The notes beneath the pieces are model-generated. The model had not been told where the DNA came from. It ran no database searches and was given only the letters and a program-made list of their open reading frames with translations. A program made the translations under genes and the position numbers. From Paracoccus alcaliphilus (GTDB taxonomy: Bacteria; Pseudomonadota; Alphaproteobacteria; Rhodobacterales; Rhodobacteraceae): a stretch of DNA of 64,000 bases. The stretch's first letter is position 1, and each line of letters begins with the position of its first letter. The stretch spans positions 248,001-312,000 of the forward strand of contig NZ_CP067124.1 in the NCBI RefSeq assembly GCF_028553725.1, written 5' to 3'. This document shows positions 35,247 to 44,855 of this stretch, piece by piece.

Positions 35247-36256
35247 AACGGCATCGCGTACATCAACCCGCCCTGCGTCCATTGCGCGTTCAGGCCACGT
35301 GCCAGCCCGATCGGGGTCTGTTCGCCGATATTGGCGGCGAAGATCTCGCCATAGTTGCCGCCGGCCAGAATGGCGCGTTTCGCCCATTCGGCATCCAGCC
35401 CGATCATCGCGCCCAGATTGTCGGTCACGCCCAGCAGGCGCTGCACTTCGGGGTTCTGCGAGGATTTGGTCAGTTCCTCGATGTTTTTCGAGGTCACGCC
35501 ATATTCCTCGGCTGCGATCAGCGCATAAAGCGTCCAGCGCACGACATCGCCCCAGTTGTTGTCGCCATGACGCACGGCGGGGCCAAGCGGCTCTTTCGAG
35601 ATGATCTCGGGCAGGATGATGTGGTTTTCGGGATCGGCGAATGCCGCACGGGTCGCCGCAAGCCCGGATGCGTCGGTCGTATAGGCATCGCAGGCCCCGG
35701 CCATGTATTGCTGTTCACCCTCGGCATTGCTGTCGATGCTGACCGGCTGATAATCCATGTTGTTGGACTTGAAGTAATCGGCCAGATTCAGCTCGGTCGT
35801 GGTGCCGGTCTGGATGCAGATCGTCGCGCCTTCCAGTTCCTTGGCCGAGGTCACGCCCAGATCCTTGCGCACCATGAAGCCCTGACCGTCATAATAATTG
35901 ACGCCCACGAAATCGAGCCTCAGATCGGTATCGCGCGAGAAGGACCAGGTCGAGTTGCGCGCCAGCAGATCGACCTCGCCCGAGGACAGCGCGGTAAAGC
36001 GCGTCTGACCGGTGGTCGGCACGAATTTCACCTTGGTCGCATCACCCAGAACGGCGGCCGCCACGGCCTTGCAGATCGCGACATCGAAGCCCGTCCAGTT
36101 GCCATTGGCATCGGGCGCGGAAAAGCCGACAAGGCCGGTATTGACGCCGCAGTTCAGCTCTCCCCGAGCCTTCACATCGTCCAGCGTGTCGGCCATACCC
36201 ATCCCCGCCACCAGACTGGCGGCAATGGCGGTGCCCAGAAATACCGAGTGGTTCAT
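35240..36256 (-). CDS. aapJ: Periplasmic amino-acid-binding protein (AapJ/BztA type)
   Basis: 338 residues from ATG 36256, preceded by GAGGT; the frame to 36394 is too long. The signal peptide is MNHSVFLGTAIAASLVAGMG, cut near MADTLDDVK. The family features are LNCGVNTGLVGFSAPDANGN, WTGFDVAICKAVAAAVL, and RNSTWSFSRDTDLRLDF. It captures acidic amino acids or their amides in the periplasm and delivers them to AapQMP. Confidence 0.94.
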   Translation of the reverse strand: MNHSVFLGTAIAASLVAGMGMADTLDDVKARGELNCGVNTGLVGFSAPDANGNWTGFDVAICKAVAAAVLGDATKVKFVPTTGQTRFTALSSGEVDLLARNSTWSFSRDTDLRLDFVGVNYYDGQGFMVRKDLGVTSAKELEGATICIQTGTTTELNLADYFKSNNMDYQPVSIDSNAEGEQQYMAGACDAYTTDASGLAATRAAFADPENHIILPEIISKEPLGPAVRHGDNNWGDVVRWTLYALIAAEEYGVTSKNIEELTKSSQNPEVQRLLGVTDNLGAMIGLDAEWAKRAILAGGNYGEIFAANIGEQTPIGLARGLNAQWTQGGLMYAMPFR

Positions 36257-36424
36257 ATCTACCTCATTGTTGGATCGCCGGTCCGGTTGCCGAAACCGGC
36301 GCATCAGGGCAATGCTCCCGCCCCGTTCAGGTCGGACCTGCCTGTTTGGGGTTGCGGGTCCAATAGGCAACAATGTGCCGATCGCCCCTGACACGTCAAG
36401 TAAAAGCCCGGCAACGGTGGTCGT

Positions 36425-37138
36425 TCAACCGGCGCGCGACAGGCTGCGGAACCGCGCCGCGGTCAGCATGGCATGGCGGCGATTCGCGGCGGCCTCTTCA
36501 GCCTCTTCGTCGCTGCCCCAGCGTTCGGCCTGGAATGTCTCGTCGATGCGCGACAGCCGGAAGGCCTCGTCCGCGTCGATGCGCTGATGCAGGACGGCCA
36601 GCCCGATGACCAACGATCCGGGCAATGTCACAAGGTCATGCAGCGCGGTCAGCGCGAATTCGTCCAGCCCGTCCAGATGGCCGCGCAGCCGCGCCAGCAC
36701 CGCCGGATCCTGCGCCACGGGCAGGATGCCGTGGGTGATCCGCAACGGCGCCTGCAAGCCCGTCGCGGCCCAGTCGATCAGCGGATCCCAGGCTTCGGCC
36801 TGACGTTGCACCAGTTCCTCGGGCTGCTCTGCCCGATAGGACAGCAGGTCGGTGCCGCCATATTCGGCCAGCATGTCGGCCACGGCGGCAGTATTGGGAC
36901 GCACCCTTTCGATGGCCGAGTTCGCGGCCCGGGTCAGCGGCATCGCGCCGGGGTCGATCACATCCGCCTGCGCATCCCATTCGGCGCCGATGGCGCTGGC
37001 AAGGGCCTCGGTTGGCAGGATCAGCGGTTGCTTGCCGGGCGTGCGCAGGGGGCGGTCGTCCAGCACGACCTCCCACCCCTCGGCCGTTCTGCGGATCGAG
37101 GCCAGTTTCCAGAAACGCCGGGCCTTCCATTCGCTCAT
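36425..37138 (-). CDS. ATP12-family F1-ATPase assembly chaperone
   Basis: 237 residues from ATG 37138 (MSEWKARRFWKLASIRRTAE). The pattern WEVVLDDRPLRTPGKQPL, ALASAIGAEWDAQ, LTRAANSAIERV and DLLSYRAEQPEELVQRQ is typical of ATP12, which in mitochondria and alphaproteobacteria helps assemble the alpha subunit of ATP synthase. It overlaps the HAD gene by four bases and ends the rarA-crcB-rluA-HAD-ATP12 string. Confidence 0.92.
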   Translation of the reverse strand: MSEWKARRFWKLASIRRTAEGWEVVLDDRPLRTPGKQPLILPTEALASAIGAEWDAQADVIDPGAMPLTRAANSAIERVRPNTAAVADMLAEYGGTDLLSYRAEQPEELVQRQAEAWDPLIDWAATGLQAPLRITHGILPVAQDPAVLARLRGHLDGLDEFALTALHDLVTLPGSLVIGLAVLHQRIDADEAFRLSRIDETFQAERWGSDEEAEEAAANRRHAMLTAARFRSLSRAG

Positions 37139-37791
37139 TGCGCCCACTCCTCGAGCGCGCGGGTCAGCGCGGGAAAATCGCCCGCCACCAGCGACGCCCC
37201 GGCGTCCGTCAGGATCTGCGGCGGGTGATAGCCCCAACCGACGCCGAAACCAGCCATGCCCGCCGCCTGCGCCATCTCGATGTCAAAGCTCGTGTCGCCG
37301 ATCATTACCGCGTCCCGCGCGTCGATCCCGGTCTGCGACAGGATGCGTTGCAACATCGACGGATGCGGCTTGGACGGATGTTCATCCGCGGTCTGCGTGC
37401 AGATGAACCGGCCTTGCAAGCCATGCGCCGCGATCATCGCATCCAGCCCGCGCCGTGCCTTGCCGGTGGCGATGCTCAGCAGCCAGTCGTCGCGCCGGGC
37501 CAGCGCGTCCAGACACTCCAGCGCGCCCTGATACAGCGGCGAATGCCCCGCCGTCCGCGCCGCGATGAAGGCCGCGCGATAGCCTGCGACGATGCTGTCC
37601 TGCTCGACCGCGCCAAGCGCCGGGGCCAGCCGCGCCACAGCGACGGGCAGCGACAAGCCGACAATGGACAGGATCGCCTCTCGTTCCGGCGCGGACTGCC
37701 CCGCCGCGTCAAAGGCCTGCACCATAGAGGCGCAGATCATGTTCTGGCTGTCGATCAGCGTGCCATCGACATCGAAAACGATCAGTTTCAT
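37135..37791 (-). CDS. HAD-family phosphatase (phosphoglycolate-phosphatase-like)
   Basis: 218 residues. Motif I is LIVFDVDGTLIDSQNMI with the nucleophile aspartate, motif II LLSIATGKARRGLD, and motif IV AVMIGDTSFDIEMAQAAGM. This is the Gph/PGP-like group acting on small phosphate esters; the exact substrate is unknown. It overlaps its neighbours on both sides by four bases. Confidence 0.9.
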   Translation of the reverse strand: MKLIVFDVDGTLIDSQNMICASMVQAFDAAGQSAPEREAILSIVGLSLPVAVARLAPALGAVEQDSIVAGYRAAFIAARTAGHSPLYQGALECLDALARRDDWLLSIATGKARRGLDAMIAAHGLQGRFICTQTADEHPSKPHPSMLQRILSQTGIDARDAVMIGDTSFDIEMAQAAGMAGFGVGWGYHPPQILTDAGASLVAGDFPALTRALEEWAQ

Positions 37792-38837
37792 TCAGTCTCC
37801 GCAAAGGGATCGTCGGGCACGTCGTTCTCGTGCCAGCCAAGCGATTGCCATGTGCGCCGCATGTGATCGGGCAAGGGCGCGGTCAGGGTGACGCGCTTTT
37901 TGGTGATCGGGTGATCGAAGGACAGGCTGCGAGCGTGCAGATGCAGCTTGCGGCTGATCTCTCCGCCCAGCTGCGCGCCCCAGCCATCGCCAAGGTTTTC
38001 CTGACCCGAGCCACCATATTTGCCGTCGCCCACGATCGGGTGGCCCATCTCGGCCATATGGGCGCGCAGCTGATGGGTGCGGCCGGTGATCGGCACCAGC
38101 GCGCACCAGCTGGCCCGCGTTCCCAGCGCGTCCAGCACCGCGTAATCGGTGGTCGCGCGCTTGGCGCCCTCGGTCCTGTCGATGTCGCGCGGGTGGACGG
38201 CCAGCATCTTCTCGCCCTCGCCGCCCCGCCCGTGACCCGGTGCCTTGACCAGACCAAAGCGGATCGTGCCCATGCGCGGATTGGGCACGCCGGCGACGGC
38301 GGCCCAATAGATCTTGCGGGTGGCGCGGGACCGGAACGCCTCGGACAGGGCGCGCGCGATGCGGTCGGTACGGGCCAGCAGCAGCACGCCAGAGGTGTCC
38401 TTGTCCAGCCGATGAACCAGCTTGGGCCGATCCTTGAAACCGAATTTCAGCGCCTCGGCCAGCCCATCGACATGGCGGTTGCCCTGCCCGCTGCCGCCCT
38501 GCGACGGCAGACCCGGCGGCTTGTTCAGCGCGATGATATGTTCGTCCCGCCACAGCACCGCGCGCTGGATCATCTGCTGATCGCTCTCGGCGATGCGCGG
38601 ACGGGGCGCCTGCGCCGTGGCGGGGGTGGCGTCGGGCAAGGGCGGCACGCGCACTTCCTGCCCCGCCTCGATCCGGGTCGCGGGTTTGACCCGGCCACCA
38701 TTGATGCGCAACTGCCCGGTGCGGCACAGCTTTTCCACCGCGCCCTGCGTCAGTTGCGGGAAACGCTTCTTCAGCCAGCGATCAAGGCGCTGCTCGCCCT
38801 CGTCCATGCCGATGACGATCACCTGAACGCCGCTCAT
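37788..38837 (-). CDS. RluA-family 23S rRNA pseudouridine synthase
   Basis: 349 residues from ATG 38837, overlapping the crcB stop (ATGA). An N-terminal S4 RNA-binding domain (QRLDRWLKKRFPQLTQGAVE) precedes the catalytic domain with LVHRLDKDTSGVLLLARTD (catalytic aspartate) and ITGRTHQLRAHMAEMGHPI. It is probably RluC-like and would isomerise uridines in 23S rRNA. The exact target cannot be read from sequence. Confidence 0.92.
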   Translation of the reverse strand: MSGVQVIVIGMDEGEQRLDRWLKKRFPQLTQGAVEKLCRTGQLRINGGRVKPATRIEAGQEVRVPPLPDATPATAQAPRPRIAESDQQMIQRAVLWRDEHIIALNKPPGLPSQGGSGQGNRHVDGLAEALKFGFKDRPKLVHRLDKDTSGVLLLARTDRIARALSEAFRSRATRKIYWAAVAGVPNPRMGTIRFGLVKAPGHGRGGEGEKMLAVHPRDIDRTEGAKRATTDYAVLDALGTRASWCALVPITGRTHQLRAHMAEMGHPIVGDGKYGGSGQENLGDGWGAQLGGEISRKLHLHARSLSFDHPITKKRVTLTAPLPDHMRRTWQSLGWHENDVPDDPFAETE

Positions 38838-39208
38838 GCCCATATCCCCCTGCCGATGATCAGTCCCGCCCCGACGGCCAGCAGGCACAGCAGGACCGAC
38901 CCCAGAACATAGATCCCCGCAGCCCCCGGCTGGCCCTGTTCCCACAGCGTTGCGGCATCCAGCGAAAAGGCCGAAAACGTGGTAAACCCGCCAAGGACGC
39001 CGGTCGCCAGCAGCGGCGCATAGGCATGACCCCAGCGCAGCGCCATCAGCGCGGTCAGCAGCCCCATCAGGAAACTGCCCGCCACATTGACGGCCATCGT
39101 CGCCACCGGAAAGCCCGAAGCGCCCACCGGCATCGCCCGATAGACCGCATAGCGCGCAACCGAGCCGAACGCCCCGCCAATCGCCACCTGAAGGAATGGA
39201 TTCATCAT
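38834..39208 (-). CDS. crcB: Fluoride channel CrcB/Fluc
   Basis: 124 residues with four hydrophobic segments. Typical motifs are AIGGAFGSVARYAVYR, VNVAGSFLMGLLTAL and TTFSAFSLDAATLWEQG, containing the pore asparagine and phenylalanines. It exports fluoride as a dual-topology dimer. It begins 31 bases after rarA. No fluoride riboswitch was recognised upstream. Confidence 0.93.
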   Translation of the reverse strand: MMNPFLQVAIGGAFGSVARYAVYRAMPVGASGFPVATMAVNVAGSFLMGLLTALMALRWGHAYAPLLATGVLGGFTTFSAFSLDAATLWEQGQPGAAGIYVLGSVLLCLLAVGAGLIIGRGIWA

Positions 39209-39239
39209 GGCGCGTAACTGTGGCGCGGCGGGCGCAAAG

Positions 39240-40556
39240 TCAACCGCCGCGCTTCAGACGTTGTGCCACGAACCAGTCGAGGCGCTTCTTCAATTCCCGC
39301 TCAAAGCCACGCTCGACGGGGACATACAGAACCGGACGCTTCATGCCCTCGGGGAAATAGTTCTGGCCGCTGAACCCGTCCTCGGCATCGTGGTCATAGG
39401 CATAGCCCGCGCCATAGCCCTGCTCCTTCATCATCTTCGTCGGCGCGTTCAGGATATGGGCGGGCGGCATCAGGCTGCCGGTGCGCCGCGCCTCGGCCCG
39501 CGCGCCCTTATAGGCGACGTAACCCGCGTTCGATTTTGGCGCCAGCGCCAGATAGATCACCGCCTGCGCCAGCGCCAGTTCCCCCTCGGGGCTGCCAAGG
39601 CGCTCATACATCGCCCAGGCATCCAGACAATGACGCTGCGCGCCCGGGTCGGCCAGCCCGATATCCTCAACGGCCATGCGGGTGATGCGCCGCGCCAGAT
39701 AGCGCGGATCCTCGCCCCCCTCCAGCATCCGTCCAAACCAGTAAAGCGCCGCGTCTGGGTCGCTGCCGCGCACCGATTTGTGCAAGGCCGAGATCAGGTT
39801 GTAATGCTCATCCCCCGACTTGTCGTATTTCGCCGCCCTGCGCATCAGGCGCTGCGCCATGGCCTGCGCGTCGATGGGCGCATCGGTTTTCCACGCCGCC
39901 ACCTGCTCGATCAGGTTCAGCGCCGCGCGGCCGTCGCCATCGGCCATCTCCAGCAGCGCCTCTCGTGCCTGCGCGGTCAGCGGCAGCTTGCGGCCTAGTT
40001 CGCGCTCGGCCCGCTGCGCCAGCAGTTCCAGATCCGTCAGCCCCAGCCGCTGCAACACGATAACCTGCGCGCGCGACATCAGCGCGGCGTTCAACTCGAA
40101 TGACGGATTTTCGGTCGTGGCGCCGACCAGCAGGATGGTGCCATCCTCCATATGCGGCAGGAAACCGTCCTGCTGCGCCTTGTTGAAACGGTGGATCTCA
40201 TCGACGAACAGCAGCGTCCCGCGCCCCTGCTGGCGGCGCAGCTTTGCGGCCTCGAACACCTTGCGCAGCTCCGGCACGCCGGTGAAGATCGCGCTGATCT
40301 GCACGAAGGCCAGATCGGTCTCATCCGCCAGCAGCCGGGCGATGGTGGTCTTGCCCACACCGGGCGGCCCCCACAGGATCAGCGAGGACAGGCTGCCCGC
40401 CGCCAGCATCGAGCCAAGCGGGCCGTCCTGTCCCAGAATCGCCTCTTGCCCGATCACATCGCCAAGCGATGCGGGGCGGATACGGTCGGCCAGAGGCCTC
40501 GTCGCGGGACGAGGCGCCGGTTCGTTTGCGGGGCTGGTATCGAACAGATCTGCCAT
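39240..40556 (-). CDS. rarA: Replication-associated recombination protein RarA (MgsA)
   Basis: 438 residues. This is a clamp-loader-like AAA+ ATPase acting at stalled forks. It shows RPASLGDVIGQEAILG, the Walker A WGPPGVGKTTIARLLA, the Walker B LLFVDEIHRFNKAQQD, sensor 1 LVGATTENPSFELN, and the C-terminal tetramerisation region with VAYKGARAEARRTG. It starts the five-gene minus-strand string. Confidence 0.94.
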   Translation of the reverse strand: MADLFDTSPANEPAPRPATRPLADRIRPASLGDVIGQEAILGQDGPLGSMLAAGSLSSLILWGPPGVGKTTIARLLADETDLAFVQISAIFTGVPELRKVFEAAKLRRQQGRGTLLFVDEIHRFNKAQQDGFLPHMEDGTILLVGATTENPSFELNAALMSRAQVIVLQRLGLTDLELLAQRAERELGRKLPLTAQAREALLEMADGDGRAALNLIEQVAAWKTDAPIDAQAMAQRLMRRAAKYDKSGDEHYNLISALHKSVRGSDPDAALYWFGRMLEGGEDPRYLARRITRMAVEDIGLADPGAQRHCLDAWAMYERLGSPEGELALAQAVIYLALAPKSNAGYVAYKGARAEARRTGSLMPPAHILNAPTKMMKEQGYGAGYAYDHDAEDGFSGQNYFPEGMKRPVLYVPVERGFERELKKRLDWFVAQRLKRGG

Positions 40557-40616
40557 GACAACGCCATTCTAGGCGCAGCACGGCAGGCCGAACAGCCCCG
40601 AAGCGGTCATTGCGAC

Positions 40617-41207
40617 TTAATGCAGCTTGTCCGCCAGATTGATCGAAACGCACTGGAAATTGCCGTCATCGATCCACATGACCCGGCCGATCGCCTCGGC
40701 ATGCAGACCACAGCGGCCATACCAGCGCGGCCATGTCGCCCCGGTCAGCGCAATCAGCCTGGTGGCGCCCAGTTCGCGTGCAGCGCCCGTCATCGCCTCG
40801 ACCATCTTGAAATGCACCTTGCGGCGAACCGATTGCGGCACGGCGTGGTTCACGAAAACCCGCGAACATTCCCAGACCCCTTCATCCACCGGCGCCTCTT
40901 CATACAGCAGGTCCTGCGGGATCGACCCGCCCAGAACCCCCCGCTGCGCGTCGCGGATCATATAGCTGTAGAGCCCGCATTTCGCGGTGGTGGGCGTCAG
41001 CCGGAACCCGGCCAGAACCTCTCCGACCTCGTGGATCGCGATCCAGCGGCTTTGCGGCGTGTCGTACTGGTCGAACTCCATATCCTCGGATTCGGGCAGG
41101 TCCCAGTTTTTCTGGACGATGAAGCTTTGCTTCCGGGCCCGGAACAGATTGGCGAACAGCTCTCCGTGGTTATGTAGGTTCGCGAATGAAAGGGTCGTGG
41201 TCTGCAT
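40617..41207 (-). CDS. luxI: LuxI-family acyl-homoserine-lactone synthase
   Basis: 196 residues. It makes an AHL signal from S-adenosylmethionine and an acyl carrier. The conserved N-terminal residues appear as RARKQSFIVQKNWDLP and MEFDQYDTPQSRW, and the core motif as WECSRVFVNHAV with catalytic glutamate and arginine. A good ribosome site (AGGAGTAAAG) lies upstream. It is 65 bases downstream of the luxR gene on the same strand. The acyl chain length cannot be told. Confidence 0.92.
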   Translation of the reverse strand: MQTTTLSFANLHNHGELFANLFRARKQSFIVQKNWDLPESEDMEFDQYDTPQSRWIAIHEVGEVLAGFRLTPTTAKCGLYSYMIRDAQRGVLGGSIPQDLLYEEAPVDEGVWECSRVFVNHAVPQSVRRKVHFKMVEAMTGAARELGATRLIALTGATWPRWYGRCGLHAEAIGRVMWIDDGNFQCVSINLADKLH

Positions 41208-41272
41208 GTTACTTTACTCCTGGGGTGTGAGGTGACCCCTCACTGCCTCACGGACCCCTTGGGCGATGCCTC

Positions 41273-41890
41273 CTACAACAGACGATATTCCTTGGCCCTC
41301 TGCAGCGCCTCGGCGGTGGTTCGGGCCATCAGCCTTTCCCGGACCGATATCAGTCTTGCCTTGAACGCGCTTTCGGTAATGCCAAGTTTGGCCGCTGCCG
41401 CTGCATGACGATCGCCCTCCGCGATGCACCGAAGGGCTTCTTTCTGAGCCTTTGTCAGGCTCGTCGGCGGCTCCGTGATTTCGTGAAGCCGACGAACTGT
41501 GGTCGAGATCTCTTCGATCTCGGCATCCTCGAACTCGCGATCGGCACGCGCACAGCTGACGATCGAGCGGGAATTGATCGGACCGTAGGACACGGTCAGC
41601 CCGAAGGTCAGGCCGTGATTGGCTGCCTCCTTCAGAATGTTGAACGGATCGGGAATAGGCAGCGCGGACCAGCGGCAGGCCCCAGTGGTCGAAAAGCCCC
41701 AGGCGATCGTCGGATCGCGGAGAGCATAGCCATTGTTCGAATAATGTTCCGCCCATTCTTCGGGATAAGTCTGAAATTGCATGAGCGGCGCGGCAAAACG
41801 GATGTGCAGACCGACGAAATAGCCGGCCGACGCAACCTTGCTCAGCTTCCGCAACCCGGCATTTACATCTGCGCGTGAGGACATGATCAT
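41273..41890 (-). CDS. luxR: LuxR-family autoinducer-responsive regulator
   Basis: 205 residues (or 203 from the second ATG at 41884). The N-terminal autoinducer-binding domain has the pattern FQTYPEEWAEHYSNNGYALR with DPTIAWGF. The C-terminal helix-turn-helix reads LTKAQKEALRCIAEGDRHAA with ITESAFKARLISVRERL. With the adjacent luxI it forms a quorum-sensing pair, luxR being first in the transcript. Whether it activates or represses is unknown. Confidence 0.9.
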   Translation of the reverse strand: MIMSSRADVNAGLRKLSKVASAGYFVGLHIRFAAPLMQFQTYPEEWAEHYSNNGYALRDPTIAWGFSTTGACRWSALPIPDPFNILKEAANHGLTFGLTVSYGPINSRSIVSCARADREFEDAEIEEISTTVRRLHEITEPPTSLTKAQKEALRCIAEGDRHAAAAAKLGITESAFKARLISVRERLMARTTAEALQRAKEYRLL

Positions 41891-42155
41891 TTATACAAAT
41901 TGTTTAAGGTACCATCGCCGCTAAAATAGTAGTCGCATGATTTACTTGCCAGACCGTTAACGTCTGGGGGAAGTTTTATTCCTGCGGCGGGAAAGCGCCG
42001 ACAGGGGGTATGTGCAACCGGTAATGGTAAAGAAAACAACAGGGTTCAGCTCTCTATCCGCAGATTCGAGCAGACAAATGGATGTCGGCCGGCCACGCCC
42101 AAAATCCCGCGACAATCCGTCATCGCCCCAAAATGCCTGTTTCCGAACGGAAAAT
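41891..42155. promoter_or_regulatory. AT-rich intergenic region upstream of luxR
   Basis: No gene is seen here. The region is AT-richer than its surroundings and contains a near-perfect 19-base dyad (41949-41967) with arms CCAGAC/GTCTGG around CGTTAAC, about 60 bases upstream of the luxR start. Sizes of 18-20 bases with dyad symmetry are typical of LuxR-type boxes. It is therefore a candidate operator for autoregulation. Confidence 0.4.
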
Positions 42156-42180
42156 CCCCGCAATCCAGTGAATTGCGGGG
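42156..42180 (-). terminator. Terminator of the alpha (rplQ) operon
   Basis: CCCCGCAAT (42156-42164) and ATTGCGGGG (42172-42180) form a nine-pair stem with a 7-base loop. Reading the minus strand it is followed by ATTTTCC. It lies 27 bases past the rplQ stop, a clear end of the ribosomal supercluster. Confidence 0.85.
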
Positions 42181-42207
42181 ACGGTGATTCGGTAGGCGCG
42201 GCGTCGA

Positions 42208-42633
42208 TCAGTCCTGATCTGCGTTCTCGGCCTCATCTTCCAGGCGGGCGCGGTCGGCAGCGCCCTTGGCGGCGGGATCGCGATCGACCAGTTCGATGAT
42301 CGCCATCGGGGCCATATCACCATAGCGGAAGCCGGCCTTCAGGATACGGACATATCCGCCCTGACGTTCCTTGTAACGCTCGCCCAGAACGCCGAACAGT
42401 TTGGCAACGTGCAGGTCCTGCTTCAGTTGGGCATCGGCCTGACGGCGCGCATGCAGATCGCCGCGCTTGGCCAGCGTGATCAGCTTTTCAACGATCGGGC
42501 GCAGTTCCTTGGCCTTGGGCAGGGTCGTCTTGATCTGCTCATGCTCGATCAGAGAGCCGGCCATATTGGCGAACAGCGCCTTGCGGTGTTCGTGGGTGCG
42601 GTTGAGGCGGCGATAGCCACGGGCGTGACGCAT
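42208..42633 (-). CDS. rplQ: Ribosomal protein bL17
   Basis: 141 residues from ATG 42633 ([20 protein letters not shown]). The segment [20 protein letters not shown] is characteristic. It is the last gene of the cluster, after rpoA, and has a short acidic C-terminal tail ([13 protein letters not shown]). Confidence 0.97.
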   Translation of the reverse strand: MRHARGYRRLNRTHEHRKALFANMAGSLIEHEQIKTTLPKAKELRPIVEKLITLAKRGDLHARRQADAQLKQDLHVAKLFGVLGERYKERQGGYVRILKAGFRYGDMAPMAIIELVDRDPAAKGAADRARLEDEAENADQD

Positions 42634-42747
42634 GATGATTCTCCGTTTACGTCTTTTGCTTTGTCCGGCGGCCCATGCGTGCGGGCCACTCTCCTTGGGG
42701 CGGAATGCCCGGATGACAGGGAGGGTCACCCCTCCCCGCCTGTCAGA

Positions 42748-43764
42748 TCAGAACTGGTCGTCGAAACGCTTGGCCAGATCCTCGATGTTTTCCGGCGGCC
42801 AGTCGACGACATCCATGCCCAGATGCAGACCCATGCCCGACAGCACTTCCTTGATCTCGTTCAAGGACTTGCGGCCGAAGTTCGGGGTCCGCAGCATCTC
42901 GGCCTCGGTCTTCTGGATCAGATCGCCGATATAGACGATGTTGTCGTTCTTCAGGCAGTTGGCCGAACGGACCGACAGCTCCAGTTCGTCCACCTTCTTC
43001 AGCAGACGCGGGTCGAATTCCAGACCATCGTCGCTGTCCTGACGGTTGGCCGATTCCGGCTCGTCGAAGTTCACGAAGACCGACAGCTGGTCCTGAACGA
43101 TGCGCGCGGCATAAGCCACGGCGTCTTCCGGGGTCAGCGAACCGTCGGTTTCGATCTTCATCGTCAGCTTGTCATAGTCCAGCACCTGACCTTCGCGGGT
43201 CGGCGTGACCTCATAGCTGACGCGCTTGACCGGCGAGAAGATCGCGTCGATCGGGATCAGCCCGATGGGCGCATCCTCGGGACGGTTCTTGTCGGCGGCG
43301 ACATAGCCCTTGCCCGTGGCGACGGTCAATTCCATGCTCAGATCCGCACCGTCATCCAGATGGCAGATGACGTGATCGCGGTTCAGCACGGTGATGCCCG
43401 CGGTTTCCTGAATGTCGCTGGCCTTCACCTCGCCCGGACCTTTCGCGGTCAGGGCCAGACGTTTCGGGCCTTCGACGTCCATTTTCAGCGTGACGCCCTT
43501 GAGGTTCAGCACGATGTCGGTCACATCCTCGCGGACGCCCGCCACGCTGCTGAATTCGTGCAGCACGTTGTCGATCTGCACCGAAGTGATGGCGCCGCCC
43601 TGCAACGAGGACATCAGCACCCGGCGCAGCGCATTGCCGAGCGTCAGGCCAAAGCCCCGCTCCAGCGGTTCGGCGACCAGCGTCGCGGTGCGGGTGGCAT
43701 CCGCGCCCGGCTTGACGACCAGCTGGGTAGGCTTGATAAGCTCGGCCCAGTTCTTGTGGATCAT
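42748..43764 (-). CDS. rpoA: RNA polymerase alpha subunit
   Basis: 338 residues. The N-terminal assembly domain shows [20 protein letters not shown] and [16 protein letters not shown]. The C-terminal DNA- and activator-binding domain shows [20 protein letters not shown] and [15 protein letters not shown]. It follows rpsK by 115 bases and precedes rplQ, the usual alpha-operon order. Confidence 0.98.
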   Translation of the reverse strand: MIHKNWAELIKPTQLVVKPGADATRTATLVAEPLERGFGLTLGNALRRVLMSSLQGGAITSVQIDNVLHEFSSVAGVREDVTDIVLNLKGVTLKMDVEGPKRLALTAKGPGEVKASDIQETAGITVLNRDHVICHLDDGADLSMELTVATGKGYVAADKNRPEDAPIGLIPIDAIFSPVKRVSYEVTPTREGQVLDYDKLTMKIETDGSLTPEDAVAYAARIVQDQLSVFVNFDEPESANRQDSDDGLEFDPRLLKKVDELELSVRSANCLKNDNIVYIGDLIQKTEAEMLRTPNFGRKSLNEIKEVLSGMGLHLGMDVVDWPPENIEDLAKRFDDQF

Positions 43765-43879
43765 GGGTTTGCCTCCATACTTGTCCCCGACCCATGACCA
43801 GGCCGGAAACGCCCGAGGTTGAAAGCGAAAAACCCGAACCGCGCAAACGGGTGCGCGATCCGGTCAATCTGGACTGAAA

Positions 43880-44269
43880 TCAGACCCGGCGGCGTTTCGG
43901 CGGGCGGCAGCCGTTATGGGCGATCGGGGTCACGTCGCGGATGGCGGTGATGTTGAAACCAACAGCCGCCAGCGCACGCAGCGCCGATTCACGGCCCGAA
44001 CCCGGGCCCTGCACTTCGACTTCCAGCGTTTTCACGCCATGTTCCTGTGCCTTGCGACCCGCATCCTCGGCGGCCATCTGCGCGGCATAGGGGGTCGATT
44101 TGCGCGAACCCTTGAAGCCCATCGTTCCCGCCGACGACCAGGCAATCGCATTGCCCTGCACATCGGAGATCAGGATCTTGGTGTTGTTGAAGCTCGAATT
44201 CACATGAGCAACGCCAGTGGCGATGTTCTTGCGCTCTTTACGCTTCATGCGGGTCTTGTCGCGTGCCAT
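43880..44269 (-). CDS. rpsK: Ribosomal protein uS11
   Basis: 129 residues with [20 protein letters not shown] and [20 protein letters not shown], ending [13 protein letters not shown] platform protein of the small subunit. It lies 12 bases after rpsM. Confidence 0.98.
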   Translation of the reverse strand: MARDKTRMKRKERKNIATGVAHVNSSFNNTKILISDVQGNAIAWSSAGTMGFKGSRKSTPYAAQMAAEDAGRKAQEHGVKTLEVEVQGPGSGRESALRALAAVGFNITAIRDVTPIAHNGCRPPKRRRV

Positions 44270-44281
44270 GTCCGTTCCCCC

Positions 44282-44650
44282 TTATTTCTTCTTGCCGGCG
44301 ATAGGCTTCGCCGGGCCCTTGCGGGTGCGGGCATTGGTGTGGGTGCGCTGACCGCGGACCGGCAGGCCGCGACGGTGACGCAGACCGCGATAGGAACCCA
44401 GATCCATCATCCGCTTGATGTTCATCTGGGCTTCGCGGCGCAGATCGCCCTCGACGGTCAGATTTGCATCGATATATTCGCGGATCTGCAGGATTTCGGC
44501 ATCCGACAGATCATTGACGCGACGGGCGCGGTCGATACCGGCGGCCTCGCAGATCTGTTCGGCGAACATCGGGCCGATTCCGTGGATATAGGTCAGTGCG
44601 ATGGGGACACGCTTCCCCGTCGGAATGTTGACGCCAGCAATACGAGCCAC
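44282..44650 (-). CDS. rpsM: Ribosomal protein uS13
   Basis: 122 residues ([20 protein letters not shown]). [20 protein letters not shown] is the conserved C-terminal tRNA-contacting block. There is no rpmJ gene between secY/adk and rpsM here, as is usual in alphaproteobacteria. Confidence 0.98.
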   Translation of the reverse strand: MARIAGVNIPTGKRVPIALTYIHGIGPMFAEQICEAAGIDRARRVNDLSDAEILQIREYIDANLTVEGDLRREAQMNIKRMMDLGSYRGLRHRRGLPVRGQRTHTNARTRKGPAKPIAGKKK

Positions 44651-44706
44651 GCGCTTTCCTTTTCAGTTGCGGTTCCGTAGCACCGGAACCTTTTTTCACA
44701 ACGCAA

Positions 44707-44760
44707 GGCCCGAAAGCCATGCCTTCGGGCCATTCGATGGGCCACCCGATTCTGCGGGTG
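44707..44760 (-). promoter_or_regulatory. Two hairpins between adk and rpsM
   Basis: CACCCGC..GCGGGTG-type pairing at 44743-44760 is followed by GGCCCGAA (44707-44714) with TTCGGGCC (44724-44731). In the direction of transcription the second hairpin is followed, after about 10 bases, by a run of A. The 205-base gap may hold an attenuator or a separate promoter for rpsM-rpsK-rpoA-rplQ. Confidence 0.4.
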
Positions 44761-44855
44761 ATTCTCTTACGAGATGTCGTGACTTAAAGGTCAACCCCGC
44801 CATGGTCAAGGGGCGGGGTCACAATCTTTTCATCAGCGGGAACCGGTGCCAGCGG

